From positions 16,443 through 80,442 of the forward strand of contig PLCN01000007.1 in the NCBI GenBank assembly GCA_003134785.1: a stretch of DNA of 64,000 nt, written 5' to 3'. The DNA comes from Spartobacteria bacterium. GTDB lineage: Bacteria; Verrucomicrobiota; Verrucomicrobiia; Chthoniobacterales; UBA10450. Position numbers and translations under genes: made by a program. This document shows positions 8,077-17,121 of this stretch, one piece after another. How positions within the stretch are numbered: position 1 is the stretch's first letter; each line of letters begins with the position of its first letter. The notes under the pieces were generated by a model. It did no database searches. It saw only the letters and a program-made list of their open reading frames with translations, and had not been told where the DNA came from.

Positions 8077-8499
8077 CTAAAAGACCCACGGATTTATAGG
8101 ACGCAATATATTGAAGGCACATGGCATTCGAACCTGGACAAACGTCCCCGGTTTGAATTGCCACCTTTTGAAGGCGGTCGTCGCGTAGCCATCGAGCAAT
8201 TTGCTGCCGGTGCTGGTTTCAATTTCGACGCGTGCAACTCCGCCTGTTATTTTATCGATGTAGAGCAGATAGATTCCGGCTCCGGTGATCTTTGATCGTT
8301 GTGCCTCCATCGGATACTCGGGACGCACCGAGAAAGAGGTATATTGCTTCAGCTCTTTTTCGGACATCTCACTCTTGTGTCCGTCTTTCCAAACGACGCG
8401 GACGCGATCCGGTTCTGCCGCGGTGACTCCCGGTCCGCCCCAGATTACGAGAACGAACGCCGAGAAGACGACGAAGAGGCGCGCTAACATCAAGAGCAA
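8077..8499 (-). CDS. Small secreted TonB C-terminal domain protein
   Basis: 140 aa with a signal peptide or anchor (LARLFVVFSAFVLVIW). The C-terminal ~85 residues are a TonB C-terminal-type domain: VRPEYPMEAQRSKITGAGIY, then VARVEIETSTGSKLLDGYA and TTAFKRWQFKPGTF. It lacks the Pro-rich spacer of a true energy transducer and has no ExbB/ExbD next to it. It is more likely one of the short secreted TonB-C proteins common in Bacteroidota and Verrucomicrobiota. Role unknown. Confidence 0.75.
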   Translation of the reverse strand: MLLMLARLFVVFSAFVLVIWGGPGVTAAEPDRVRVVWKDGHKSEMSEKELKQYTSFSVRPEYPMEAQRSKITGAGIYLLYIDKITGGVARVEIETSTGSKLLDGYATTAFKRWQFKPGTFVQVRMPCAFNILRPINPWVF

Positions 8500-8596
8500 G
8501 GACAGCTAATTGCAAGCTGCTTGTCAACTCAGCAGGTGGGACGCTGGAGCGGTTGAAAGGTGAAGCGATGCAGGGCGTGCCTCCGCGCGAACAGTC

Positions 8597-8620
8597 GGCG
8601 GTCATAGACCGCCGCTACAG
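8597..8620. repeat. Family A repeat, single copy
   Basis: GGCGGTCATAGACCGCC followed by GCTACAG, identical to 2869..2892, between the TonB-like gene and the 3' end of the tricorn-type protease. Confidence 0.8.
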
Positions 8621-8658
8621 AAAAAGTGCGACTCTGTAACGTCTCCGGCAAAGCCGAC

Positions 8659-11600
8659 TCAAGGGCCTGGCTTTGGCACCCGATTCGGATAGGGCGGAAC
8701 CGGAGGCAGATCGTACCGCTTGGTCTTGAGCTCCAGCTGGATCTCCTCGATCGCTTTGTCGAGCTGTTGGTCTTCGCCTTTGAACTCTTTCGCAGGATCG
8801 TTATCCACCACGATGTCGGGATCCACGCCGTGGCCTTCAATGACCCAGCCTTTGCCATCTTTCGAGTAAGGCGCGAACTCAGGCCGGAAAAGCTGACCGC
8901 CATCGGTGAGCGGAAGCGGGTTGCGAATGCCTACGACACCGCCCCAGGTCCGTTTGCCAATGAGTTTGCCGAGACCCATCGCCTTGAAACGATAAGGAAA
9001 GATATCGCCGTCGGAGGCGGAAAATTCGTTACACAAAGCCACCATGGGACCCACGAAGGTCTGCGCTGGATTTGTTTGCGGCGTGCCGTTGCGCGCGATC
9101 TCGATCATGACCAGTGCGCGCCGCAGCCGCTCGATCACCAGTGGTGAAACAAAGCCACCGCCATTGCCACGCACATCGACGATGAGCGCCTTCTTCTTGA
9201 TTTGCGGGAAGTATTGCTTGGTGAATTCATTCAACCCAGGCTGGCCCATATCGGGAATATGAATGTACCCCACCTCGCCGTTGGTCTTCTTGCTGACTTC
9301 GTCGACGTTCTTCTGCACCCAGGCCTTGTAATAAAGCGGCGATTCATCCGCGATCGGCACAACGGTAACGTCGCGCGCGCCGTCATCAGCCGGCTTGGAG
9401 TTAACCCGCAGGATGACCTGCTTGTCCGCGGTGCCGATAAGCGCTTCGAAAAGGTTCGGCAAGGTCGAAACTGGAATACCGTTGACCGCCAGGATGTAAT
9501 CGCCGGACTTAACGTTTACGCCGATAGCGGTAAGCGGGGACCGCGCGTGCTTGTTCCAGTTCTCACCCGGAAGAATCCGCTCAATCTTGTAAGCCTTCGT
9601 CGCCGGGTCGCGGGATAGCTCCGCTCCGAGAAGACCCAGCTTGATGCGCGGAGTCTCAGGGCGCTCGCCTCCGCCGGTATAGGCATGGCCATTGTTCAGC
9701 TCGGCAATAAGCTCGCCGATGAGATAAGTCAGATCGTTGCGGTGATTCACGAAGGGCAGCAGCGCGGCATACTTATCATGCATCGCCTTCCAATCGACGC
9801 CGTTCATGTTCGGCGCGTAAAAGAAATCGCGCATGTGTCGCCAGGCTTCGTTGTAGATCTGGGTCCACTCAGCGTGCCGGTCGAGGTGCATGTCGAGGCC
9901 CGCTAACTTAAGCTCATGGTCCTTGGTCTCTAGCTTGTCCTTGGGCAAATCGATGATGGCGTAATCCTTCTTGATCTTGACCAGCATCTTCTTGCCGTCG
10001 GCCGTGATCTCGTAAGTGTTAACGTCGCCCAGCGTCGTCTCTTTCCTGTCTTCGAGGCTATAGACGCAGAGATGCCATTTGCGATCTCTGCCGTCTCCGT
10101 CATCGTCGTCGCCATCAGCCTGATCGTCACCCACAGTGCGGCGGAGATAGAAGATCCGGCCATCAACCAGTCGAAGGTTACTATAGTTACCGGGCGGGAT
10201 TTCCAAGGCGGAGAGCCGGTCTTGAATGCCATCGAGGTCCACCTTAACGGTAACCGTCTTCTTCGCATCTTTGTCCTTGTCCTTATCGTCGGCGCTCTTC
10301 TTGTCGTTAGTCTTCTTCTCGTCGGCTTTCTTAGCTGAATCCTTCTTATCGGAATCCTTCTTGTCTGCGTCCTTATCCTTGTCTTTGTCCTTGTCCTTCT
10401 TCTTACCGACTTCGTCGCTGCGCGGCCCCAGCGGCGCTTCCGTGTCCTTGGCGAGCGTGACGAGATAAACCCGCTCGAGATCACGATAGACGTTCGAGAA
10501 ATCTGTCTGTCCGAAGATCGGCTTGAAATCACGACTCGAGGTAAGCATGAGATACTTTCCGTCGTCGCTGAAAGTAGCATTGTCGGCCGAATACCAATCG
10601 TCAGTTACAGCCGTAGTTTTCTTATCCGCCGTGGAGAAGAGATATACTTTGTCGCCGCCATTGTCCTCCGGCCGCGACCAGGCGACCCACTGGCTGTCGG
10701 GCGACCAATCATAACCGTTGATCTCGCCATACTTATCCTGGTCGACCTGCGTAACTGCTTTGCTCGCAACATCGACATAGCGGAGCCGCTGCAAACGATC
10801 GCTCCAAAGCAGCTTCTTGCTATCGGGCGACCAGATGGCTTGGTAATAGTAGGTGTCGGCGTTGCTCGTTACCTGCTGCGGCTGGCCTTTGCCATCCTGG
10901 GAGCGGACGTACAGCTCGTTCTCGCCGGTCGCGTCGGAGTTGTAAGCGATCCATTTGCCGTCCGGCGACCAAACCGCGTCTCGCTCATGTGCATTCGAGG
11001 TCCTGGTCAGATTTCGCGCGGTGCCGTCTTTCATCGGCACGGAAAAAAGATCGCCGCGCGCCACCGCGATGACCCGCTGCGCGTCCGGCGCGGTGCTGAC
11101 TGACTGAATGTTTTTTGAAGCGTCGATGAAGGCGGACCGGCCGGAAGCGAAATCTTCCTTGATTTCGATCGGCACCGGCGCCGCCTTGCCGCTGGCGAGA
11201 TCGTAACGCCAGATGTAGCCCGCCTGTTCGAAGACAATCGATTCCTTGCCGATCGAGGGGAACTTAATGTCGTAATCCTTGAAGCTCGTGAGTTGCTTCG
11301 TGTCCTTGCCGGCCAGGTCGATCGAGAAAAGATTCATCACGCCGGTCCGGTCGGAGGCAAAATAGATGCGGTTATCCGGTCCCCACATCGGGCAAATGTC
11401 CTGCGCCTCGTTGTTGGTCAGGTTTGTGGTCGTGCCGGTTTTGAAATCATAGATCCAGACATCGTCCGCCATGCCCCCGCGATAATGTTTCCAGGTGCGG
11501 AACTCGCGAAAGACGCGGTTGAAGGCCATCTTGGAATCATCGGGCGAGAAGGAAGCGAAACCGCCGCGCGGCAGAGGCAATTGTTGCGGCAGATCGCCGT

Positions 11601-12087
11601 CGAGTCCGACCGTGTAGAGTTCGCCGAGGAAGGAATTGAACATCTTCATTCGCGAGCGGAAAACCACGAGCGGCTTCGTGTTTTCCCACGTCATCACGAT
11701 GTTGTTCGGGCCCATCCGGTCCGAGATATCGTCGCGGCCGAGAGTGGCCGTGGTGGTAAGACGCTTCGGCTCGCCGCCTTCGCCAGGCATCAGGTAGACC
11801 TCGGTGTTGCCGTCGTATTGCGAAGTGAACGCGAGCTGTGTTCCGTCCGCTGAGAAGCGGGGAAACGAGCTGTAGCCCGGGCCGCTGGTCAAGCGTCGCG
11901 CGGTGCCGCCATCTTTGTGGATGGTGTAAAGCTCGCCCGCATAGCAAAAGACGATTTGCCGGTCGTTGGTGGCCGGAAAGCGGAGAAGGCGCGTGGTGTT
12001 GGGCAGGTTTTGAGCGAAAGCGGAAGAATTGATCACGAGCAGGAGGACGAACGCGAGCACGAGGCGGAGAGGTGAAATAATTCGCAT
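8659..12087 (-). CDS. Tricorn-type S41 protease with charged insert
   Basis: 1142 aa with a signal peptide (VLAFVLLLVINSSAFA), so it acts in the periplasm, unlike archaeal tricorn. In order: an N-terminal beta-propeller with PD40 repeats (FPRFSADGTQLAFTSQ), a second propeller (PDGKWIAYNSD, SPDSQWVAWSR), a C1 helical domain (MRDFFYAPNMNGVDW, NNGHAYTGGGE carrying the likely catalytic His), a PDZ domain, and a C-terminal S41 core with VDVRGNGGGFVSPLV and the nucleophile region NEFSASDGDIFPYRF near residue 1024. A lysine/aspartate run occupies about residues 560-612 and is low-complexity. The protein probably degrades peptides. It is unlinked to an operon. Confidence 0.9.
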   Translation of the reverse strand: MRIISPLRLVLAFVLLLVINSSAFAQNLPNTTRLLRFPATNDRQIVFCYAGELYTIHKDGGTARRLTSGPGYSSFPRFSADGTQLAFTSQYDGNTEVYLMPGEGGEPKRLTTTATLGRDDISDRMGPNNIVMTWENTKPLVVFRSRMKMFNSFLGELYTVGLDGDLPQQLPLPRGGFASFSPDDSKMAFNRVFREFRTWKHYRGGMADDVWIYDFKTGTTTNLTNNEAQDICPMWGPDNRIYFASDRTGVMNLFSIDLAGKDTKQLTSFKDYDIKFPSIGKESIVFEQAGYIWRYDLASGKAAPVPIEIKEDFASGRSAFIDASKNIQSVSTAPDAQRVIAVARGDLFSVPMKDGTARNLTRTSNAHERDAVWSPDGKWIAYNSDATGENELYVRSQDGKGQPQQVTSNADTYYYQAIWSPDSKKLLWSDRLQRLRYVDVASKAVTQVDQDKYGEINGYDWSPDSQWVAWSRPEDNGGDKVYLFSTADKKTTAVTDDWYSADNATFSDDGKYLMLTSSRDFKPIFGQTDFSNVYRDLERVYLVTLAKDTEAPLGPRSDEVGKKKDKDKDKDKDADKKDSDKKDSAKKADEKKTNDKKSADDKDKDKDAKKTVTVKVDLDGIQDRLSALEIPPGNYSNLRLVDGRIFYLRRTVGDDQADGDDDDGDGRDRKWHLCVYSLEDRKETTLGDVNTYEITADGKKMLVKIKKDYAIIDLPKDKLETKDHELKLAGLDMHLDRHAEWTQIYNEAWRHMRDFFYAPNMNGVDWKAMHDKYAALLPFVNHRNDLTYLIGELIAELNNGHAYTGGGERPETPRIKLGLLGAELSRDPATKAYKIERILPGENWNKHARSPLTAIGVNVKSGDYILAVNGIPVSTLPNLFEALIGTADKQVILRVNSKPADDGARDVTVVPIADESPLYYKAWVQKNVDEVSKKTNGEVGYIHIPDMGQPGLNEFTKQYFPQIKKKALIVDVRGNGGGFVSPLVIERLRRALVMIEIARNGTPQTNPAQTFVGPMVALCNEFSASDGDIFPYRFKAMGLGKLIGKRTWGGVVGIRNPLPLTDGGQLFRPEFAPYSKDGKGWVIEGHGVDPDIVVDNDPAKEFKGEDQQLDKAIEEIQLELKTKRYDLPPVPPYPNRVPKPGP

Positions 12088-12158
12088 AATGGATGAGCAA
12101 TTAAGCTGCGTTCGAATGGAGCGAGTGCAACGGGAAAGTAGGGTGAAAGGGAAGAGAC

Positions 12159-12227
12159 TTTGGTAGGGCGAGACTCTGTCGAGCCGAATCCACGCAAGAC
12201 GGCTCGACAGAATCTCGCCCTACCAAA
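12159..12227. repeat. Palindromic element, family B
   Basis: The left arm begins TTTGGTAGGGCGAGACTCTG and the right arm is its near-perfect reverse complement (one mismatch) ending CTCGCCCTACCAAA. The arms are 28 nt each around a 13-nt loop. It lies in the divergent gap between the tricorn-type gene and ggt. Other copies: 16399 and 19179. Confidence 0.9.
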
Positions 12228-12285
12228 GCGGATTGACGCTGGCGTGCCATCTTGGAAACGGGCAGGCTGAGCCACGCGGAGAATC

Positions 12286-13989
12286 ATGAAGCTCAAATTC
12301 TTTCTCCTTTTCCTGTGCGTCTCTGTCGGCACGGCGGGCGCGGCGTGGCGCGATCCAGTTCGTGCGCCGCACGGCATGGTGGCATCGACTGACCGTATCG
12401 CTTCGCAGATCGGCGTGGAGGTGATGAAACGCGGCGGCAATGCGGTGGACGCTTCGGTGGCGGTGGCTTTCGCTCTGGCGGTGACGTATCCGGCCGCGGG
12501 CAATCTCGGCGGCGGTGGCTTCCTGCTGCTGCGACGCCATGATGGAAGCACGACCGCGATCGATTATCGGGAAACGGCTCCGGCGGCAGCGACGCGCGAT
12601 ATGTTTCTCCTTCCGAATGGGGACAAAATCAAGGGTGACGGCTCGTCCACGATCGGCTATCGCGCCGCCGGCGTGCCAGGAACGGTGGCGGGAATGGCTT
12701 TCGCCTTGAAGCAGTATGGATCCGGAAAGCTGAGCTGGTCGCAGTTGCTCGAGCCAGCGAGAAAATTAGCCGCCGAAGGATTCGTAGTAACGCATCGCTT
12801 GGAAGGAATGCTGCAGGACAATCAATCATTGCTCTCGCCCTACGCGGATAGCCGCCGCATCTTTCTGCGCGACGGAAAGCTCTATCGCGAGGGAGAACTC
12901 CTGCGCCAACCCGATTTAGCAGCGACGCTTGGGCGCCTGCAGAAGAAAGGTCCGCGCGAATTCTATGAAGGTGAGACGGCGCGCCTCCTCGCGGATGATA
13001 TGCAACGGCATGGCGGTTTGATAAGCCGCGATGACCTGAGGCGCTACACCCCGAAGGAACGCGAGCCGCTGCGGGGGAGTTATCGCGGTTTTGAAATCAT
13101 TTCGATGCCACCTCCTTCGTCCGGCGGCGCCGTCCTGATCGAGATGCTCAACATTCTCGAAGGATTCGACCTTAAGAAGCTCAACCCGCTTTCTTCCGAC
13201 TACTATCATCTTCTTATCGAAGCGATGCGGCGGGCTTATGCCGATCGCGCGGAATACATGGGCGACACCGATTTCGTCCGCGTGCCGATCAGTGGCCTGA
13301 TCGACAAAGCCTATGCCGAGCGGCAACGAAGCTCGATTAACCTCGAGCGTGCGTCAGCCAGCAGCGAGATCAGCGCCGGCAAACCGGCGGGTTACGAAGC
13401 GACCCAAACCACCCACTTCACAGTGGTGGATGCCCAAGGCAATGCCGTCGCTAACACCTATACCTTGAATGGCTGGTTTGGCTCGGGCGTCGTCGCCAAA
13501 GGAACCGGGTTCTTGCTCAACAACGAGATGGACGACTTCACGACCAAGGCGGGCGCGCCCAATCTTTACGGCGTGGTCCAAAGCGAGCGGAACGCGGTGG
13601 CTCCGCAGAAACGGCCGCTCTCCTCCATGACGCCAACTTTCGTCCTGCGCCAAGACGGCAGTCTCTTCTTCACCGTCGGCAGCCCGGGCGGCACCACGAT
13701 CACCAACACGGTCCTGCAGGTCATCTGCAATGTCATCGATCACGACATGAATCTGCAGCAGGCGATCGACGCCCCGCACATCCATCACCAATGGCTGCCG
13801 GACGAGGTGGTTTATGAGCCGCTGGGATTGTCGGACGACACCCGGCGAGCGCTCGAAGCGCGCGGTCACACGTTCACAACCAAGCCAGAGAATATGAGCG
13901 ACGCGCAGGGGATAATGATCGAGGAAAAAACTGGTGTCCGTCTCGGCGCGAGCGATGCCCGATATGATGGTGCGGCGGTTGGGTATTGA
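12286..13989 (+). CDS. ggt: Gamma-glutamyltranspeptidase
   Basis: 567 aa with a signal peptide (FFLLFLCVSVGTAGA). This is an Ntn-hydrolase that cleaves itself into two subunits and then transfers or hydrolyses gamma-glutamyl groups from glutathione and similar compounds in the periplasm. Visible motifs are GMVASTDRIASQIGVEVM, GGNAVDASVAVAFALAVT, NLGGGGFLL, the autocleavage/nucleophile site QTTHFTVVD (Thr near residue 374), NNEMDDF and SSMTPTFV with GSPGGTTI near the end. Length fits the family. Glutamate and cysteinylglycine are the expected products. The start is supported by a signal peptide immediately after it. Confidence 0.95.
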   Translation: MKLKFFLLFLCVSVGTAGAAWRDPVRAPHGMVASTDRIASQIGVEVMKRGGNAVDASVAVAFALAVTYPAAGNLGGGGFLLLRRHDGSTTAIDYRETAPAAATRDMFLLPNGDKIKGDGSSTIGYRAAGVPGTVAGMAFALKQYGSGKLSWSQLLEPARKLAAEGFVVTHRLEGMLQDNQSLLSPYADSRRIFLRDGKLYREGELLRQPDLAATLGRLQKKGPREFYEGETARLLADDMQRHGGLISRDDLRRYTPKEREPLRGSYRGFEIISMPPPSSGGAVLIEMLNILEGFDLKKLNPLSSDYYHLLIEAMRRAYADRAEYMGDTDFVRVPISGLIDKAYAERQRSSINLERASASSEISAGKPAGYEATQTTHFTVVDAQGNAVANTYTLNGWFGSGVVAKGTGFLLNNEMDDFTTKAGAPNLYGVVQSERNAVAPQKRPLSSMTPTFVLRQDGSLFFTVGSPGGTTITNTVLQVICNVIDHDMNLQQAIDAPHIHHQWLPDEVVYEPLGLSDDTRRALEARGHTFTTKPENMSDAQGIMIEEKTGVRLGASDARYDGAAVGY

Positions 13990-14092
13990 TCGAACGTGAG
14001 ACATGAAAGGTGAAAAGAACCGGCGAACCGACAACCGATAACCGATAACGCGCCCTTGACGGCGCGAGAGGAACCGCAGAGCTTCAGTGTCG

Positions 14093-14962
14093 ATGCGAAA
14101 ATTACTCATACTCACGCTTCTTTTCGTCCCGCTTGTCCTTCAAGGGGAGACTCCTGCGATGCCGAAAGACAAGGAGCTGAAGGCGCTCGTGTTCGATTCG
14201 CTCTTCGCCTTCAACAAAGGGGTCCAGGAGAAGAGCTTCGCTACTTTTCACAAGGAGCGGCTCTCATCGCCCTTTCGCGAGCAATACTCTCTCGAGAAAT
14301 TCACCGCGACATTTCAAGTCTTCCTCGACAAGGGCTACGACATCTCGAACATAGCCAAGTCAGAACCGGTGTTCGATGCCCCCCCGGCGATCAACGACGA
14401 CGGCGTTCTCGTTCTCAAAGGTCATTATCCCACCCGACCCAACACGGTCACCTTCGAGCTCAAGTATGTTTATGAGTCGTCTGCCTGGAAAATCCTGGCG
14501 ATCGACGTGCGCGTGGTTCCATTCGTGGAGAACACGGGCCTGGTGCCCACCAACAAGGAACTAAAGAAGCTGGCACTCGATTCTCTTCTCCTCTTCAACG
14601 TGGCCGTTCAAACAAAGGACTTCGAAAAGTTTTACGACAAGACCGCAAAGGTCTGGCAAAAGGAGACTACTCCCGAAAAGCTGCTCGAGATCTTCCAGTC
14701 CTTTATCGACAAGGAAATCAACCTTGCGCCCATCGCCAGGCTGGATCCGACCTTCAACGGCGCTCCCGCCATAAACGAAGACGGCTTTCTGGTGATAAAA
14801 GGGTTCTACCCGACGCAGCCGAGCAAGGTCTCCTTCGAACTCAAGTATGCCGATGAGAACGAGAGCTGGAAGCTCGTGGGAATAAACGTCCAGGTGAAAC
14901 CGACCGCGGATAAGTCCGATAAGAAGGACAAAGAAGACAAGAAGGACGACGACGACGAGTAG
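14093..14962 (+). CDS. Secreted protein with two tandem homologous domains and a Lys/Asp tail
   Basis: 289 aa from the ATG at 14093 (a GTG two codons upstream is the track start). Signal peptide: LLILTLLFVPLVLQG. Two ~115-residue units follow. Unit 1 starts KDKELKALVFDSLFAFNKGVQ, and unit 2 starts NKELKKLALDSLLLFNVAVQ. Both contain a PAIN(D/E)DG(V/F)LV(L/I)KG block and end in a FELKY strand plus SAWKILAIDVRV or ESWKLVGINVQV. The pattern of helix, helix and strands is NTF2-like, but I cannot name the family. The C-terminal 20 residues are almost all K and D/E. Family C repeat follows within 10 bp of the stop. Confidence 0.65.
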   Translation: MRKLLILTLLFVPLVLQGETPAMPKDKELKALVFDSLFAFNKGVQEKSFATFHKERLSSPFREQYSLEKFTATFQVFLDKGYDISNIAKSEPVFDAPPAINDDGVLVLKGHYPTRPNTVTFELKYVYESSAWKILAIDVRVVPFVENTGLVPTNKELKKLALDSLLLFNVAVQTKDFEKFYDKTAKVWQKETTPEKLLEIFQSFIDKEINLAPIARLDPTFNGAPAINEDGFLVIKGFYPTQPSKVSFELKYADENESWKLVGINVQVKPTADKSDKKDKEDKKDDDDE

Positions 14963-14971
14963 AAGATCTGC

Positions 14972-15053
14972 CCTGTAGCCGCTTCGCTATGCGAAGCGTG
15001 AGAGAAGACTAGTCTGCAACCCGGCGCGCCACCCACAGGGCGACGGCTACAGG
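14972..15053. repeat. Palindromic element, family C
   Basis: Outer arms CCTGTAGCCG and CGGCTACAGG are separated by about 60 bp. A perfect inner hairpin CGCTTCGC-TAT-GCGAAGCG sits just inside the left arm. It lies between convergent genes and could act as a bidirectional terminator, though no U-tract is present. Confidence 0.85.
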
Positions 15054-15064
15054 CAGCTCCAACG

Positions 15065-15937
15065 TCATAAAGGGGCCGGTTCCGTCTCGTGGAGGCGGCC
15101 GTAGTCAACCGTAAGTCTCCCCTCGCCCGTCTCGGTGTAGATCTCGACGAAACGTTCGCCGAAACGAAAATCGCGCCAGGAATAATCCCTCTGAGTCTGC
15201 ACGGTAGCCTGGATCACGGTCTCGATTCCAACGACCGATACCACCAGCCGCGAATCAGACTCCTGCAATGACTCGGCGGTCATGCCGTAAAGCGGACTCT
15301 TTTCATCGATCGTGTGCCGCAGCGTTAGCGCCACGGGAAATGTAATGATGTGATCGAAATGAAGTTTGAGTGAGTAGAAGCGGCGAAACGTCTCTCCTTC
15401 TTTAATCTGTTCGTCCCGCATGAACATGATCTTGAACTCGGCCTCGGCCATGCCGTAATGCCTTAGGTTCGCCACCCTCAGCATCAGGGTAGGGCGACCG
15501 TCAAATGGAGCTATCACCACGGTTCTAGTGAATTCAATGCGAGCTGTCGGGCGCGAGAACCGGACAAAAATCAAGCCAGTCATGACCGCCAGCCCGAACA
15601 TTCCGACCATAATCTCGACTGTCGTGAGAATGTTCCCATAAAGAGTGGTGGGATACATGTGTCCGTAGCCGACCGTGGCCAGAGTCTGCACGCTAAAGAA
15701 GAAAGCGGCCGAGAAAGAGCCGCGCGGCATTTCGGCGATAGAGTTGGGCGCGAGTTCATATAAGAACGCGAAGATGACATTTAGCGCGAGGTAGGCACTG
15801 GAGATGAGGGCGGCAAACTGTGGCCAGCTCAAAGACAGAATCCAATGGTAAGCGTCCCGCCACTCCCGTTTCCCGGTGTTGATTTTCAGGAACTCGAACT
15901 GACCGACATGGACTACGACCCCGGATTTCTTTTTCAT
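15065..15937 (-). CDS. KirBac-type inward rectifier potassium channel
   Basis: 290 aa from the ATG at 15937 (MKKKSGVVVH); the track start adds 35 residues unlike the family. The order is slide helix (YHWILSLSWPQF), outer helix, pore helix with the K+ selectivity filter TLATVGYGHMYP (TVGYG at 88-92), inner helix (VGMFGLAVMTGLIFVRFSRP), then the cytoplasmic Kir immunoglobulin-like domain (LMLRVANLRHYGMAEAEFKI, YSLKLHFDHI, LTLRHTIDEKSPLYG). It forms a homotetrameric channel in the inner membrane. It stands alone, flanked by repeats. Confidence 0.93.
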   Translation of the reverse strand: MKKKSGVVVHVGQFEFLKINTGKREWRDAYHWILSLSWPQFAALISSAYLALNVIFAFLYELAPNSIAEMPRGSFSAAFFFSVQTLATVGYGHMYPTTLYGNILTTVEIMVGMFGLAVMTGLIFVRFSRPTARIEFTRTVVIAPFDGRPTLMLRVANLRHYGMAEAEFKIMFMRDEQIKEGETFRRFYSLKLHFDHIITFPVALTLRHTIDEKSPLYGMTAESLQESDSRLVVSVVGIETVIQATVQTQRDYSWRDFRFGERFVEIYTETGEGRLTVDYGRLHETEPAPL

Positions 15938-16124
15938 GGGAACAAGCGCAAATAGAAATGAGAACGGAGAAAGGCGAAAGCAGAATCGTGCGCGAGCGTT
16001 TGCGCAATGGGCCGGCCAAGCGCCCCCGCCCCTCACTCCCAAGTTGCGCTTGTTTCCGAAGCTGTGCTTCGCGAAGTTAGAAGGCCGGTGACCCGTTTAC
16101 CTGCGATAGTCTTACCAATACATC

Positions 16125-16391
16125 ATGAATTCACCAGACTGCACTCACCTCGATCAGATTAAGGATGATGTCGTTCCCAGCGCGAATGGGTGCGAAGAAT
16201 GTTTGCGCATCGGTTCTACCTGGGTCCACTTGCGGCTCTGTCTGACGTGCGGACATGTGGGCTGCTGCGACTCGTCACCGAACCGGCATGCGTCAAAACA
16301 TTTTCACGCCGCCGGCCATCCCATCGTGCGCTCTTTTCAGCCGGGCGAAGATTGGGCGTGGTGTTACATCGACGAAGTGATGCTGACTTAG
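16125..16391 (+). CDS. UBP-type zinc-finger protein
   Basis: 88 aa, almost entirely one UBP-type zinc finger. The ligand pattern is CxHL at the N-terminus, CEEC, CLTCGHVGCCD, HASKHFHAAGHPI and a closing DWAWCYIDE. In eukaryotes this fold binds the ubiquitin C-terminus. In bacteria it occurs as short stand-alone proteins or fused to transporters, with unclear roles. There is no strong ribosome-binding site. The next element downstream is a family B palindrome. Confidence 0.85.
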   Translation: MNSPDCTHLDQIKDDVVPSANGCEECLRIGSTWVHLRLCLTCGHVGCCDSSPNRHASKHFHAAGHPIVRSFQPGEDWAWCYIDEVMLT

Positions 16392-16398
16392 AACCAGA

Positions 16399-16488
16399 TT
16401 GGTAGGGCGAGACTCCGTCGAGCCGGGAAAAATCAGGAAGGGATGACAGGGTGCCATGACGCGGCTCGACGGAGTCTCGCCCTACCAA
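16399..16488. repeat. Palindromic element, family B
   Basis: Arms TTGGTAGGGCGAGACTCCG...GAGCCG and their exact reverse complement around a 36-nt loop, starting 8 bp after the zinc-finger gene stop. Compared with 12159 and 19179 it carries the compensating change T to C / A to G in the arms, so base pairing is kept. Confidence 0.9.
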
Positions 16489-16591
16489 GCAAAGGACGCA
16501 GAACGATCCTGTTTTTTTTGTTCGACAGGTATGCGCGCGATTGAGTAATACCCGTGACAGATCGGGCTGCTGACCGATTTTGCCTAATATC

Positions 16592-17059
16592 ATGTGGACC
16601 ATGTCACTGCCTTGGTGGGAATTCGTCCTCCGCGGAGTGATCGTTTATTTTTTTCTGATCGTGCTGCTGCGCGTGACGGGTAAACGGCAGATCGGACAGA
16701 TGGCGCCGTTCGATCTCGTGCTCCTCCTGGTTCTAAGTAACGCGGTGCAGAACGCGATGAACGGCGGCGATAACTCGATCATTGGGGGAGCGATCTCGGC
16801 AGTCAGCTTGGTGGGGACGAACTGGGTGGTGGGCCTCTTGACCTACAAAAGCAAACGTCTGGAAGCTCTGGTAGAAGGCCGGCCGGAAGTTCTTATCTAT
16901 AATGGGAAGCTTTTCGAGGAAGCGCTAAAGCACACGAAGATTACCCATCACGAGCTAATGACTGCTTTGCGCGCAGCCGGGTGCGCCACCGTGGAAGAAG
17001 TTCGAGGCGCCCTGCTGGAAACGGATGGGAGCATCAGCGTGATTCCCAAGGGGAAGTGA
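16592..17059 (+). CDS. DUF421 (YetF-type) membrane protein
   Basis: 155 aa from the ATG at 16592; TTG 16580 and ATG 16601 are alternatives. Three N-terminal membrane segments (FVLRGVIVYFFLIVLLRV, FDLVLLLVLSNAVQNAM, IGGAISAVSLVGTNWVVGLL) carry the DUF421 signature RVTGKRQIGQMAPFDLV. A small soluble C-terminal domain follows (RPEVLIYNGKLFEEALK, THHELMTALRAAG). B. subtilis YetF-type proteins have this layout. Function is not established here. Confidence 0.9.
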   Translation: MWTMSLPWWEFVLRGVIVYFFLIVLLRVTGKRQIGQMAPFDLVLLLVLSNAVQNAMNGGDNSIIGGAISAVSLVGTNWVVGLLTYKSKRLEALVEGRPEVLIYNGKLFEEALKHTKITHHELMTALRAAGCATVEEVRGALLETDGSISVIPKGK

Positions 17060-17121
17060 AGCTGATTTTTCGGTAAAACGCTCTCCGCAGTCCTCGCAAT
17101 CCCCGCGCCGATGCCGCCGCG

